Below are positions 17,149-24,756 of a stretch of DNA of 32,887 nt, piece after piece. The notes below the pieces were generated by a model. That model saw only the letters and a program-made list of their open reading frames with translations, was not told where the DNA came from and made no database searches. The stretch's first letter is position 1. Every line of letters begins with the position of its first letter. Made by a program: the position numbers and the translations under genes. The stretch comes from Archaeoglobus sp. JdFR-22 (GTDB taxonomy: Archaea > Halobacteriota > Archaeoglobi > Archaeoglobales > Archaeoglobaceae): NCBI GenBank assembly GCA_002010045.1, contig MTMJ01000049.1, forward strand, positions 1-32,887. Reading direction: 5' to 3'.

Positions 17149-19032
17149 TCATGTAATCAGGTAACCATACAGAATGTACGTTACTAGCAGGAATACATAT
17201 GAGTGCTTTAATCCTGCCGTAACCTTACCAGAGCTTATTACACCCGCGATTATTCCTGAAAAAAAACCTACAGCAACTGAAATATGTAAGAATGTCTCTT
17301 TTATTAACTCAATGTTTGGAACTGCAGTGACATCCCCAAATCCGTAGAGAATGTTGTTTATGAGTGTATATACTATCACAAAAAAAACTGCCATTGAGAA
17401 ATAGATAATAACAACGTAAGTAAACATATTGCTCTTTATTTTATTCTTGAACCTTACTTCAGCAGTTGCAAAATTTGAGACAGTGAGAAATGCATCTTTA
17501 AACGTGGGAGAAGTATCAATTGCCTTTATTGAGATTGGAATTATTTTTGCAATTACGTCACTTTTTATTCTCATCTCCATCTTCTTAAAAGCCCTAACAA
17601 CTGACTCTCCCCACTCAATATCCTTCCTCATAAGCGACAATTCTCTGGATATTATCCCGAATTCAACTGTTGTAAGAACTCTCAACGCTTCAATTATATT
17701 CAAACCTGCCTCATTTAATATGGCAAGTTCCCTGAAGACGTCCGGGATTCGACGTTCTATCTGAGCGATAACCCTGTCTTTAAGTTCTATCAGCGCAAGA
17801 GTGGGTATTATGAAAGCAGAAAAAGAGACAACAAGTACTCTGTCAAAGCTCATAAATCTTGATGAGACAACAAATACAATCAGTGCAAAAATGCTGACAT
17901 GGAACAGGAAAATTCTATAATGAAGAGCATATACTGCTCTGTCAAGGTATGGGAACAGGAAATAAATCTTGATCTTCTTCAATATTCTCCTGAACCTGTT
18001 AATTTTAAATCCATTCTCTCCAGATACAACATCCGCCCTTATATCCTCCATAGTAGCTGATTTTTCCACCTCAGTTTTAATCCTGGGAACAGGAATTGCA
18101 GCCTTTATCAGGTATATGAATAAAATTGTTGAAACAGGCAGAATAGTTAAAATAACGAATTTGTAACCCTCAAGTACAATTTCACCGGATACCTGCATTA
18201 CAACAAACATTATGAGGAGAAAGAGTGGTAAGAGGATAAATGCTGAGAGATAAACTTCCGCCATTAAACTCAGAAAATCGAGAAATGAATTGAAACCGAT
18301 TTCCTGAGTCTCAAGATACTCTCTTGACTTGTTCTCAAGGAAGGATGACATACTGCCACCGCCTTTTAACATGAAAACAAAGTCATCGAGAAAGGCAGAC
18401 AGTTTCTCACTGGGCGTTGTATCACGCACATACCTGATACTTGTGAGCATATCCTCTTCAAAGATATCAGACATCTTGACAACTGTTGCAAACTCTTTAC
18501 TGAGCTCGCCAAACATTGACTTAGATTCTGACAATGACCTGAAAATCTCATGAATTCCAATTCCGCCAGTTGTCATTCCAAGCATCATGTTAATTGCGTG
18601 TGGCAGATAGATGTCAATTTCGCTCTTCCTCCTGTTCGCTATAAATGCCGGATAATACAGAATGAGATAATTGGCAAGATTATATGTCACAATACCAAAA
18701 ATCAGAATCCAGAAAAATAGAAAACCAAAAATAATCGGAAAATAATTTACCTCTTGACTGTATTCGTAACCAAACAGGTCAAGAATGGCTTTTACGAGCT
18801 CAACTTCAGGTATAAGTGACCTGAAGAGCATAAATCCAAAAATTATTCCTGCAATCGAGGCGATGAAAGAATAGAATATTGCGATTGCAAGTAATCTCTG
18901 AACTGTCAGGGGGAGGCGTGAGGCATCAATGGTTTTCTCAATTACTCTGTATTTTCCCGGATTTTTTGAAATTTGCCTTCGGTAATATCTTACCAGCCTT
19001 TGTGGTACATATACTCTGATTTCTTCTTTCAC
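17149..19032 (-). CDS. Type IV pilus/Tad-type platform protein with two GspF domains
   Basis: 627 aa with about nine membrane segments in two halves. Each half carries a GspF/TadC (T2SSF) domain: first around residues 130-250 (DIYLPHAINMMLGMTTGGIG, SAFLDDFVFMLKGGGS), second around 430-560 (RRIPDVFRELAILNEAGLNI, FKDAFLTVSNFATAEVRFK). The N-terminus is cytoplasmic and basic. Such proteins are the membrane platform that the secretion ATPase turns to extrude pilin. GTG 19032 overlaps the stop of the ATPase gene (GTGA), and the pilin-like gene follows. The tandem-domain form is common in archaeal type IV pilus loci. Confidence 0.88.
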   Translation of the reverse strand: MKEEIRVYVPQRLVRYYRRQISKNPGKYRVIEKTIDASRLPLTVQRLLAIAIFYSFIASIAGIIFGFMLFRSLIPEVELVKAILDLFGYEYSQEVNYFPIIFGFLFFWILIFGIVTYNLANYLILYYPAFIANRRKSEIDIYLPHAINMMLGMTTGGIGIHEIFRSLSESKSMFGELSKEFATVVKMSDIFEEDMLTSIRYVRDTTPSEKLSAFLDDFVFMLKGGGSMSSFLENKSREYLETQEIGFNSFLDFLSLMAEVYLSAFILLPLFLLIMFVVMQVSGEIVLEGYKFVILTILPVSTILFIYLIKAAIPVPRIKTEVEKSATMEDIRADVVSGENGFKINRFRRILKKIKIYFLFPYLDRAVYALHYRIFLFHVSIFALIVFVVSSRFMSFDRVLVVSFSAFIIPTLALIELKDRVIAQIERRIPDVFRELAILNEAGLNIIEALRVLTTVEFGIISRELSLMRKDIEWGESVVRAFKKMEMRIKSDVIAKIIPISIKAIDTSPTFKDAFLTVSNFATAEVRFKNKIKSNMFTYVVIIYFSMAVFFVIVYTLINNILYGFGDVTAVPNIELIKETFLHISVAVGFFSGIIAGVISSGKVTAGLKHSYVFLLVTYILYGYLIT

Positions 19033-20600
19033 TCGAGCTCCTCCATGGCTTTTTCAGGATTTTTATAATATTTTGATATCATTCTTGAGAAGTCTCTGTG
19101 GTTCCCTATGGCTTTTTCCTGCATCTTTTCAAGGAAAAGTTTTTTCCTCTCTTTTTCTTTAATTACTGCTGACATGTCCTCTCCAAGAATTTCTGCAATT
19201 TTTTCAAGTTTTTTCGATTCTGAAACTGCAATAAAGCCATCTTCAGATGGAATCCACTTATATAGTGGATTTACAAGCATGTTTTTGTTTACTGGATCAA
19301 TGCCGAATATCTCGTTCACTTCCTTAACTCTCCTTTTTCTGATGCCTTTGCCGACCCACATCTGCTGAACTAAAACCGCATCAAGAAATTGTATCATAAT
19401 TCTCGGGACTTCCAGAGGCTTGTTCTCCAGTCTGTGAACCAGTTGACTCATATCGCCTGCATGTAGTGTTGAGTAAGACGAATGTCCGGTTGACATTGCC
19501 TGAAACAGTGTCTGCGCCTCAACTCCTCTTATCTCCCCGACGATAATATAATCGGGACGTTGTCTAAGGGAAGTTCTGAGCAAATCATACATTGTAATTT
19601 CCCCGCTTCCCTCAATCCCGAGTCTCGTTACCTCAGCAACCCAGTTTTCATGACCGAGCTGTATCTCTCTGGTATCTTCAATCGAAATTATCTTTGCCTC
19701 GGGAGGTATGAACATCGTCAGAGCATTCAGAGTTGTTGTTTTACCGCTTGCAGTCTCTCCTATTACCATAAAATTCATCTTATTTTCTACCAGGAGCCAG
19801 AAGTATGCGAGTATCTCAGAATTCAGACCACCAAAGTTCATTAGGTCAATCGGGGTGTAGGGTTCATCTCGGAACTTTCTAATGGTAAAGCTGCTCCCTC
19901 TTGGTGTAATCTCCTCACCATAACTTGCATTCAGTCTGCTACCATCGGGAAGTGCAGCATCAACAAGAGGATTTGCATGAGATATATACTTCCCTGACTT
20001 CTGACATAAGAGCATCACAAATGAGTCAAGCTCCTTCTTATTCATTTTGACATTGGTCTTCATTCCACCATATTTTCTGTGGAAAACAAAAATTGGAATG
20101 TCATATCCATCACAGGAGATATCTTCAACATTTTCGTCATACAGGATGGAGTCAATTACTCCAAAACCAATAAAATTCCTGAACAGATAATAGAGTATTT
20201 TCATCTTCAGAACTGGCTGCAGCTCAAGAGCATATTCATCTATCAGGTCATCAAGAACACTCATTACTATTTTTGTTTTGATCTTCTCGTCTATTGAATA
20301 CTCATTCAGAATAATAGACCTCCTCATATCATTATAAATAGACCTCAAAAGAAGGTATTCTTCTTCAGAAATTGGTGGTTCAATAAGAATATAACTGTTC
20401 TCAAAACTTTCGAAGTTGTCTCTCCATATCTGGATTTTCGAGAAACCGGGAATAATCCAGTATTCATCTATAATCTCTATTTTTTCCGGTGGTTTTTTTG
20501 TTGGAAAGACTGGCTCTCCAACCTTTGTGGCGAGTTCAATTAATATGTCGTGATACCTGATGAGATTTTTATCCTGAAATGTAGTCAATAAACTCTTCAT
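19029..20600 (-). CDS. Type II/IV secretion (pilus assembly) ATPase, TadA/FlaI family
   Basis: 523 aa. N-terminal domain to about residue 200, then the motor core: Walker A GETASGKTTT (about 285-294), Asp box IISIEDTREIQLGH, Walker B YIIVGEIRGVEAQ, and His box STGHSSYSTLHAGD. It is the cytoplasmic hexamer driving pilus assembly with the GspF-domain protein encoded next. No other archaellum genes (arlB, arlH, arlG) are nearby, so a pilus or adhesin system is more likely than an archaellum. The ATG start has a TATA-like TTTTTAACT about 25 nt upstream. Confidence 0.93.
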   Translation of the reverse strand: MKSLLTTFQDKNLIRYHDILIELATKVGEPVFPTKKPPEKIEIIDEYWIIPGFSKIQIWRDNFESFENSYILIEPPISEEEYLLLRSIYNDMRRSIILNEYSIDEKIKTKIVMSVLDDLIDEYALELQPVLKMKILYYLFRNFIGFGVIDSILYDENVEDISCDGYDIPIFVFHRKYGGMKTNVKMNKKELDSFVMLLCQKSGKYISHANPLVDAALPDGSRLNASYGEEITPRGSSFTIRKFRDEPYTPIDLMNFGGLNSEILAYFWLLVENKMNFMVIGETASGKTTTLNALTMFIPPEAKIISIEDTREIQLGHENWVAEVTRLGIEGSGEITMYDLLRTSLRQRPDYIIVGEIRGVEAQTLFQAMSTGHSSYSTLHAGDMSQLVHRLENKPLEVPRIMIQFLDAVLVQQMWVGKGIRKRRVKEVNEIFGIDPVNKNMLVNPLYKWIPSEDGFIAVSESKKLEKIAEILGEDMSAVIKEKERKKLFLEKMQEKAIGNHRDFSRMISKYYKNPEKAMEELE

Positions 20601-20619
20601 TGATAATAATAATCATAAG

Positions 20620-20630
20620 AAGTTAAAAAC
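20620..20630 (-). promoter_or_regulatory. TATA box of the pilus operon
   Basis: Minus-strand GTTTTTAACTT is centred about 25 nt before ATG 20600. It diverges from the ttuA-like gene's promoter within a 120-bp shared region. Confidence 0.5.
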
Positions 20631-20692
20631 ATTTTCGATGATTCACAGTTTATGGGAAGTTAGCTGCAAACCATACAGTTGAGACAGGAGAA

Positions 20693-20702
20693 AAATTATA
20701 TC
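20693..20702 (+). promoter_or_regulatory. TATA box of the tRNA thiolase gene
   Basis: AAATTATATC is centred about 26 nt before GTG 20724. It lies inside the longer reading frame from TTG 20679, which argues that translation starts at GTG 20724. Confidence 0.6.
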
Positions 20703-20723
20703 TTCAGTTCTCAATCTGCTAAC

Positions 20724-21671
20724 GTGATAAAATGCAGTCAGTGTAATTCAAGGGCAATTTATAAGCAGAGACATTCGGGAAGACACCTCTGTAAAAAACA
20801 TTTTTTAAAGGACTTTGAAAAAAGGGTTCGTTACTCCATCCGCAGATATAATATGATTGAAAGCGGGGACAAAATTGCTATTGCTCTGAGCGGTGGGAAG
20901 GATAGCGTTGTTTTAACCCATGTATTGATTAGAATGTATGGAAAAAGGAGAGATATCGAATTTATAGCAATTACGATTGATGAGGGTATTGAAGGCTATC
21001 GCCCGCCAACCGTTGAGATTGCAAGAAAAATAACCTCTTCATTAGGAATCGAACATAGAATCATCTCCTTCGAAGAGAACTTTGGAATTACTCTTGACGA
21101 AATGGTGAAAAAGGGAGGAAAGAAACCGTGCACATACTGCGGAGTGTTCAGAAAATACCTTCTCAATAAGACCGCACGAGAATCTGGTTCAACAAAACTT
21201 GCAACAGGACACAATCTTGATGATGAAACTCAGACAATTCTGCTGAACTTCATGCAGTCTGATATTGACAGGCTTGCAAGACTGGTTCCTCAGAGAAAAC
21301 AGGAGGGTCTTGTTATGAGGATTAAGCCTCTCAGAGAACTTTACGAGAAAGAAGTTGTTGTCTACGCTTCACTTTTTAACCTGCCACTCGACTTGAATGA
21401 ATGTCCTTACAGTCATTTTCCTGTCAGAGCCGTAATCAGAGATTTTCTCTATGACTTTGAGAATAAGTATCCCGGCAGGAAATTCTCGGTAATGAGGAGT
21501 TTTGAGAATTTAATTCCTGCCTTAAAACAGCTTCATCCACAGATTTCTTTGAATCAATGCAGAATATGTTCGGAACCGACCCCCGGAGAAATCTGCCAGG
21601 CATGTCAGCTCAGGAGAGAGCTCGGACTATTTCCTTTTCGTAAGAGGGACTATAACAACAATGGCTATTAA
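20724..21671 (+). CDS. TtuA/Ncs6-family tRNA 2-thiolation enzyme
   Basis: 315 aa from GTG 20724; the upstream TTG is rejected because the TATA box lies within that extension and family members begin with a Met/Val-x-Lys-Cys zinc finger. N-terminal zinc site IKCSQCNSRAIY with LCKKHF; PP-loop ALSGGKDSVV, which activates the target uridine by adenylation; CTYCGVFRKYLLN with the iron-sulphur cysteines; ATGHNLDDETQ; C-terminal zinc ribbon CRIC and CQAC. The enzyme thiolates tRNA uridine (position 54 for TtuA, 34 for Ncs6), and I cannot tell which from sequence. The last 45 bases overlap the 3' end of the convergent DUF373 gene. Confidence 0.92.
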   Translation: MIKCSQCNSRAIYKQRHSGRHLCKKHFLKDFEKRVRYSIRRYNMIESGDKIAIALSGGKDSVVLTHVLIRMYGKRRDIEFIAITIDEGIEGYRPPTVEIARKITSSLGIEHRIISFEENFGITLDEMVKKGGKKPCTYCGVFRKYLLNKTARESGSTKLATGHNLDDETQTILLNFMQSDIDRLARLVPQRKQEGLVMRIKPLRELYEKEVVVYASLFNLPLDLNECPYSHFPVRAVIRDFLYDFENKYPGRKFSVMRSFENLIPALKQLHPQISLNQCRICSEPTPGEICQACQLRRELGLFPFRKRDYNNNGY

Positions 21672-22712
21672 AATTGCGCCTGCAATAGAGAGTAAAAGAT
21701 ATTGAAAAGAAGATTCCGGGGATATTTTAAAAACTTCTCTTGTAGAACTGTAATTTGACAGAATAAATATGCTTGTCCCCCACAACACAAGAGCGCCGGA
21801 GATAAGAAGAAATGGAATAACGAGGTGTTTTTTAAAGCTCTTCCGTTCAATCAGCAGGTCGAGTATTTTCCCGAATACAACTGAAATTCCTGCACCAACA
21901 ATCCACCAGATTGAGCCGTAAATGAAGGATACAATCAGAATCAAAACTCCAGAAGAAACGGGCTGTATATACACCTTCCACATCGAATTAAACCCCTGAA
22001 TTGCTCCAATAACAAAAAGCATTGCCGCAGTAACATAAGTTATGAACGATAACCTTCCTTCCATCAATGATTTCTTGAGGGTTGCAAAGTAATCCTCAAT
22101 TGCACTTTCAAGCCCATAAGCTTTCAGGACGAGATATAAACCAATAAAGAAGATGATTGCGCCGGAGCCCATCTCTGATAATCTCAAAAGGAGAAACACA
22201 GAATAGAAAAGAAATATTATGCCAAGAGGTGCAAGCGTTATTCTCGCGATTTTAGGGTCATTCAACATCCGCTTAATCAGAAAATACGTACTTTCAATCG
22301 TTTTACTCTGCTTCACAACAATCCTTCTTACCGCATCAATCTTGAAACGTGAGGATATAATTGGTAGAACTACTTCATCTTCCGAACCATCTGTAACAAC
22401 AACAACGCTTTCCGCTCTTAGCATGTTTTTTATATCATCCAGCTGGTCTGCGATTCTTGTGTCTGAAAAAAGACCAACACTTTCATTTCCACAGATGGTA
22501 ACGACTTCTACATCCTCACCCCTCTCTCTGAGGTCATCATATATTTTCAATGCCCCAAAAATCGTATTTATGTCGGAATCCTCAGGATCAGCGGCTGCAA
22601 GTGCTATAGCAGCATTTAGGTTTTCATCCCTTCCGATTACCGGAGATTCAATATTAGCTTTCCTCCCCAGGTCATCATCTCTGTCAATTGCAAGAACCAC
22701 CTTCAAAGGCAT
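21627..22712 (-). CDS. DUF373 family membrane protein
   Basis: 361 aa. The N-terminal soluble part of about 150 residues (VVLAIDRDDDLGRKA, AAIALAAADPEDSDINTIF, VVTICGNESVG, VVVVTDGSEDE) is the DUF373 signature found almost only in archaea. About seven membrane helices follow, ending in a short basic tail LTKRK. Function is unknown; the soluble part has a Rossmann-like strand-helix pattern with acidic loops. A TATA box CTTATATATTTTC lies 25 nt before the ATG, so it is leaderless. The gene is convergent with and overlaps the tRNA thiolase gene by 45 bases. Confidence 0.88.
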   Translation of the reverse strand: MPLKVVLAIDRDDDLGRKANIESPVIGRDENLNAAIALAAADPEDSDINTIFGALKIYDDLRERGEDVEVVTICGNESVGLFSDTRIADQLDDIKNMLRAESVVVVTDGSEDEVVLPIISSRFKIDAVRRIVVKQSKTIESTYFLIKRMLNDPKIARITLAPLGIIFLFYSVFLLLRLSEMGSGAIIFFIGLYLVLKAYGLESAIEDYFATLKKSLMEGRLSFITYVTAAMLFVIGAIQGFNSMWKVYIQPVSSGVLILIVSFIYGSIWWIVGAGISVVFGKILDLLIERKSFKKHLVIPFLLISGALVLWGTSIFILSNYSSTREVFKISPESSFQYLLLSIAGAILIAIVVIVPLTKRK

Positions 22713-22730
22713 TATATACCCATATCCTCA

Positions 22731-22743
22731 GAAAATATATAAG
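22731..22743 (-). promoter_or_regulatory. TATA box of the DUF373 gene
   Basis: Minus-strand CTTATATATTTTC is centred about 25 nt upstream of ATG 22712. Confidence 0.6.
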
Positions 22744-22824
22744 TCTTCTTCAAGTTTTCAGAAGGTTTAAAAACCAGAGCTATGAGGAAGAGGCAGATAA
22801 GTTAAAAATAATGATGGTGAAAAA

Positions 22825-23016
22825 ATGCCCGGTATTGTACCTCATAAACACTGTATAGTTTGTGGAAAAGCAGTCGAACCTGATAAAGTTTACTGTAGCA
22901 GTAGCTGTGAAGAGGATATGAAGAGAGGGCAGAGGAAACAGAGAAATTTTATGATTGTCATGATGTTAGTCTTCTTTGGCCTTTTATTCCTGATGTTCAT
23001 GCTTCCTTCAAGATAA
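22825..23016 (+). CDS. DUF2116-type zinc-ribbon membrane protein
   Basis: 63 aa: HKHCIVCGKAVEPDKVYCSSSCEED holds the CxxC...CxxxC zinc site, a basic segment MKRGQRKQRN follows, and one membrane helix (FMIVMMLVFFGLLFLMFML) ends the protein. This matches the archaeal DUF2116 Zn-ribbon family, whose role is unknown. GGTGA at 22815-22819 is a plausible SD, and GGTTTAAAAACC at 22764-22775 a plausible TATA element about 30 nt before the leader. It diverges from the DUF373 gene. Confidence 0.85.
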   Translation: MPGIVPHKHCIVCGKAVEPDKVYCSSSCEEDMKRGQRKQRNFMIVMMLVFFGLLFLMFMLPSR

Positions 23017-23099
23017 GACAAAAATGAATTCTGGGTTACTGCATCAAGAGAAAACAATATTAATAAGTTTGTCTAATTATTATAATGAGGTGAGGTGAA

Positions 23100-23243
23100 A
23101 TGGTAACGTGCAGGGATTGTATGAACTGCAAAGTTCATGTTGGGTACTGGCTGTGTCTCGGAAGTGGTGAGAAAAAGGTAAAGAGACTGGATGACCTTGA
23201 AACCGAGGGAATGGAGAACTGCCCCAATTTTTGTCTGAACTAA
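23100..23243 (+). CDS. Cys-rich 47-aa microprotein
   Basis: ATG 23100 is preceded by a strong SD (GAGGTGAGGTGA, three bases away) and runs to TAA 23241-23243, 47 aa. Cysteines lie at positions 4, 7, 10, 19, 41 and 45 (TCRDCMNCKV, LCLG, NCPNFC), suggesting a zinc or iron-sulphur site. The middle is charged (GEKKVKRLDDLETEGME). A TATA-like TTAATAAGTT occurs about 40 nt upstream. The spacing, SD strength and Cys pattern all support a real gene. I do not recognise the family; nucleic-acid or metal binding is a guess from composition only. Confidence 0.75.
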   Translation: MVTCRDCMNCKVHVGYWLCLGSGEKKVKRLDDLETEGMENCPNFCLN

Positions 23244-23310
23244 GCATGTTTGATACGCTCAACATGAATGAAATTGCAATCAGAAAAATAATAAAAGAAA
23301 AATTAAAAAT

Positions 23311-23514
23311 TTAAGTTCTGAGAGCGAGCTTTATATCTTCTGCTTTGACTGTCTTTCTACCAGCGTGTTTTGCGATTTCAGTGGCTTTTCGGGCAATATT
23401 TGATGCATATTCTTCGAGCGCATTTGCCATTGCCTTTGTAGCATCTTCACTCACTCTTTTCGCACCCGCATTTCTTATCAACCTGTCTATTGGAGCATTT
23501 GGCAATTCAGCCAT
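23311..23514 (-). CDS. Archaeal histone, HMf family
   Basis: 67 aa, a bare histone fold without tails: [20 protein letters not shown] (helix 1 and loop), [20 protein letters not shown] (long helix 2), [20 protein letters not shown] (loop 2 and helix 3) and KLALRT. It forms dimers and wraps DNA as chromatin. The SD GGAGGTG (23528-23522) is seven bases from the ATG, and the TATA box CTATATATATTGT (23573-23561) predicts a leader of about 28 nt. The strong promoter and SD fit an abundant protein. Confidence 0.97.
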   Translation of the reverse strand: MAELPNAPIDRLIRNAGAKRVSEDATKAMANALEEYASNIARKATEIAKHAGRKTVKAEDIKLALRT

Positions 23515-23560
23515 GTATACACACCTCCTATATTATTTTCGCTATAATAGTGAGTTATTT

Positions 23561-23573
23561 ACAATATATATAG
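23561..23573 (-). promoter_or_regulatory. TATA box of the histone gene
   Basis: Minus-strand CTATATATATTGT is about 54 nt before the ATG, placing transcription start near 23542. Confidence 0.65.
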
Positions 23574-23649
23574 TTTTCTACTGAACTTATCTGAAATCAC
23601 TCGAAATTCTTGCTTGAGAATCAAAAATTTCAGGTAAGGGTTATGGGCA

Positions 23650-23693
23650 TGTAATTTTAAAGTGTTGTTGAAATGTGAACAAAATTACACTTT
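23650..23693. repeat. Nested inverted repeats between histone and radical SAM genes
   Basis: TGTAATTTT (23650-23658) pairs with AAAATTACA (23681-23689), and AAAGTGT (23659-23665) pairs with ACACTTT (23687-23693). The two overlap in their right arms, so only one could form at a time. It lies just past the 3' end of the radical SAM gene and upstream of the histone promoter. Confidence 0.4.
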
Positions 23694-23728
23694 TTGCCAA
23701 ATTTTTAACTGAGAAATACAAAAAAGCA

Positions 23729-24655
23729 TTAAAGGTAATAGTAAAGATGTTTATCCTGTAATCCTCTTGTCAATCCAAGCTCTTCAGCCAGTTTAATAAC
23801 CCTCAGAAATTCCTCTTTTGTTGGCTTTCTATTCAATTCCTCAAATCTGCTGGCTTTATACTCAGGGCGGTATTGAGCCATGATATTAACATAATTGTCC
23901 TTAGATAGGCTCGCTATGAATCTCAGTACTTCTTCACTGCCTGCAAGATTGTTCGGAAGGACAAGATGTCTGATGAGCAATCCACGATAGGCAATCCCGT
24001 TATGCATCTTGAGGTCACCCACCTGTCTGTGCATCTCTCTCACAGCTTCCTTACACCTTTCAAAGTAGTCAGGAGCATTTGAGTATTTCTTTGCCGCTTC
24101 TCCTGAGCCATACTTCATGTCGGGCATGTAGATGTCAACAATGCCATCAAGCAACTTTATTGTATCAACATTTTCATATCCACCACAGTTCCAGACTACA
24201 GGTAACCTCAATCCATTTTCAGCTGCAATTTTTATCGCTTTAACTAACTGCGGTGTGTAGTGAGTGGGTGTAACAAAATTGATATTGTGACAGCCTGTTT
24301 TCTGAAGTTCAAGCATTATCTTTGCAGCAACTTCTTCAGAGACTTCTTTACCACTCCCGAGGTGGCTTATGTCGTAGTTCTGACAGTAAACGCACAGTAA
24401 ATTACAGTATGTTAAGAAGATTGTCCCTGAGCCGTGTCTTCCAACAAGCGGGTCTTCTTCACCAAAATGAGGGAAAAAGCTTGAAATCTTCAGTCTAACT
24501 CCTGCTCTACAGATTCCTTTCTCTCCCTCAAGCCTGTTAACTCCACATTTTCTCGGGCAAAGCTCGCATGATTCAAGTATTTTGTAGAGGGATTCCATCC
24601 TCTCATCGTATTCTCCACTCTCAATAAGCCTGATATAGCAGGGTTCGAACTTCAT
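23729..24655 (-). CDS. Radical SAM protein, PflX (COG1313) family
   Basis: 308 aa. N-terminal cysteine region SCELCPRKCGVNR with C49 (GICRAG), then the radical SAM cluster CNLLCVYC (Cys 84, 88, 91), the GGYENVDTIKLLDG segment and PDMKYGSGEAAKKYS, all typical of PflX proteins. The family resembles pyruvate-formate-lyase activases and is related to the AmmeMemoRadiSam proteins, but its substrate is not established. No glycyl-radical enzyme gene is in the window. The ribonucleotide reductase next door is class II and does not need an activase, so I infer no direct link. TATA-like ATATTTTAAA lies about 28 nt before the ATG. Confidence 0.85.
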   Translation of the reverse strand: MKFEPCYIRLIESGEYDERMESLYKILESCELCPRKCGVNRLEGEKGICRAGVRLKISSFFPHFGEEDPLVGRHGSGTIFLTYCNLLCVYCQNYDISHLGSGKEVSEEVAAKIMLELQKTGCHNINFVTPTHYTPQLVKAIKIAAENGLRLPVVWNCGGYENVDTIKLLDGIVDIYMPDMKYGSGEAAKKYSNAPDYFERCKEAVREMHRQVGDLKMHNGIAYRGLLIRHLVLPNNLAGSEEVLRFIASLSKDNYVNIMAQYRPEYKASRFEELNRKPTKEEFLRVIKLAEELGLTRGLQDKHLYYYL

Positions 24656-24756
24656 CTATAATATCATTAATCTGCTTCTTTTTAAAATATTCCCAAATGC
24701 AAACCATAAAATATTGCCTCAAAAAACAATTTTAACCCCTTTAAGGAGAGGAAAAT

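Noticed and set aside
19029-20600. Archaellum (flagellar) reading of the ATPase and platform genes
   Set aside because: No archaellin or arl accessory genes lie nearby, and the partner gene is a large pilin-like adhesin, so a pilus-type system fits better.
20679-20723. TTG start extending the tRNA thiolase by 15 residues
   Set aside because: The TATA box lies inside this stretch and the family begins at the zinc finger just after GTG 20724.
23246-23314. 22-codon open frame before the histone stop
   Set aside because: No SD, biased Lys/Ile composition expected from AT-rich DNA, and overlap with the convergent histone end.
24630-24645. GGGTTCGAAC resembling a tRNA T-loop
   Set aside because: It lies inside the radical SAM coding sequence and no acceptor, D or anticodon stem can be built around it.
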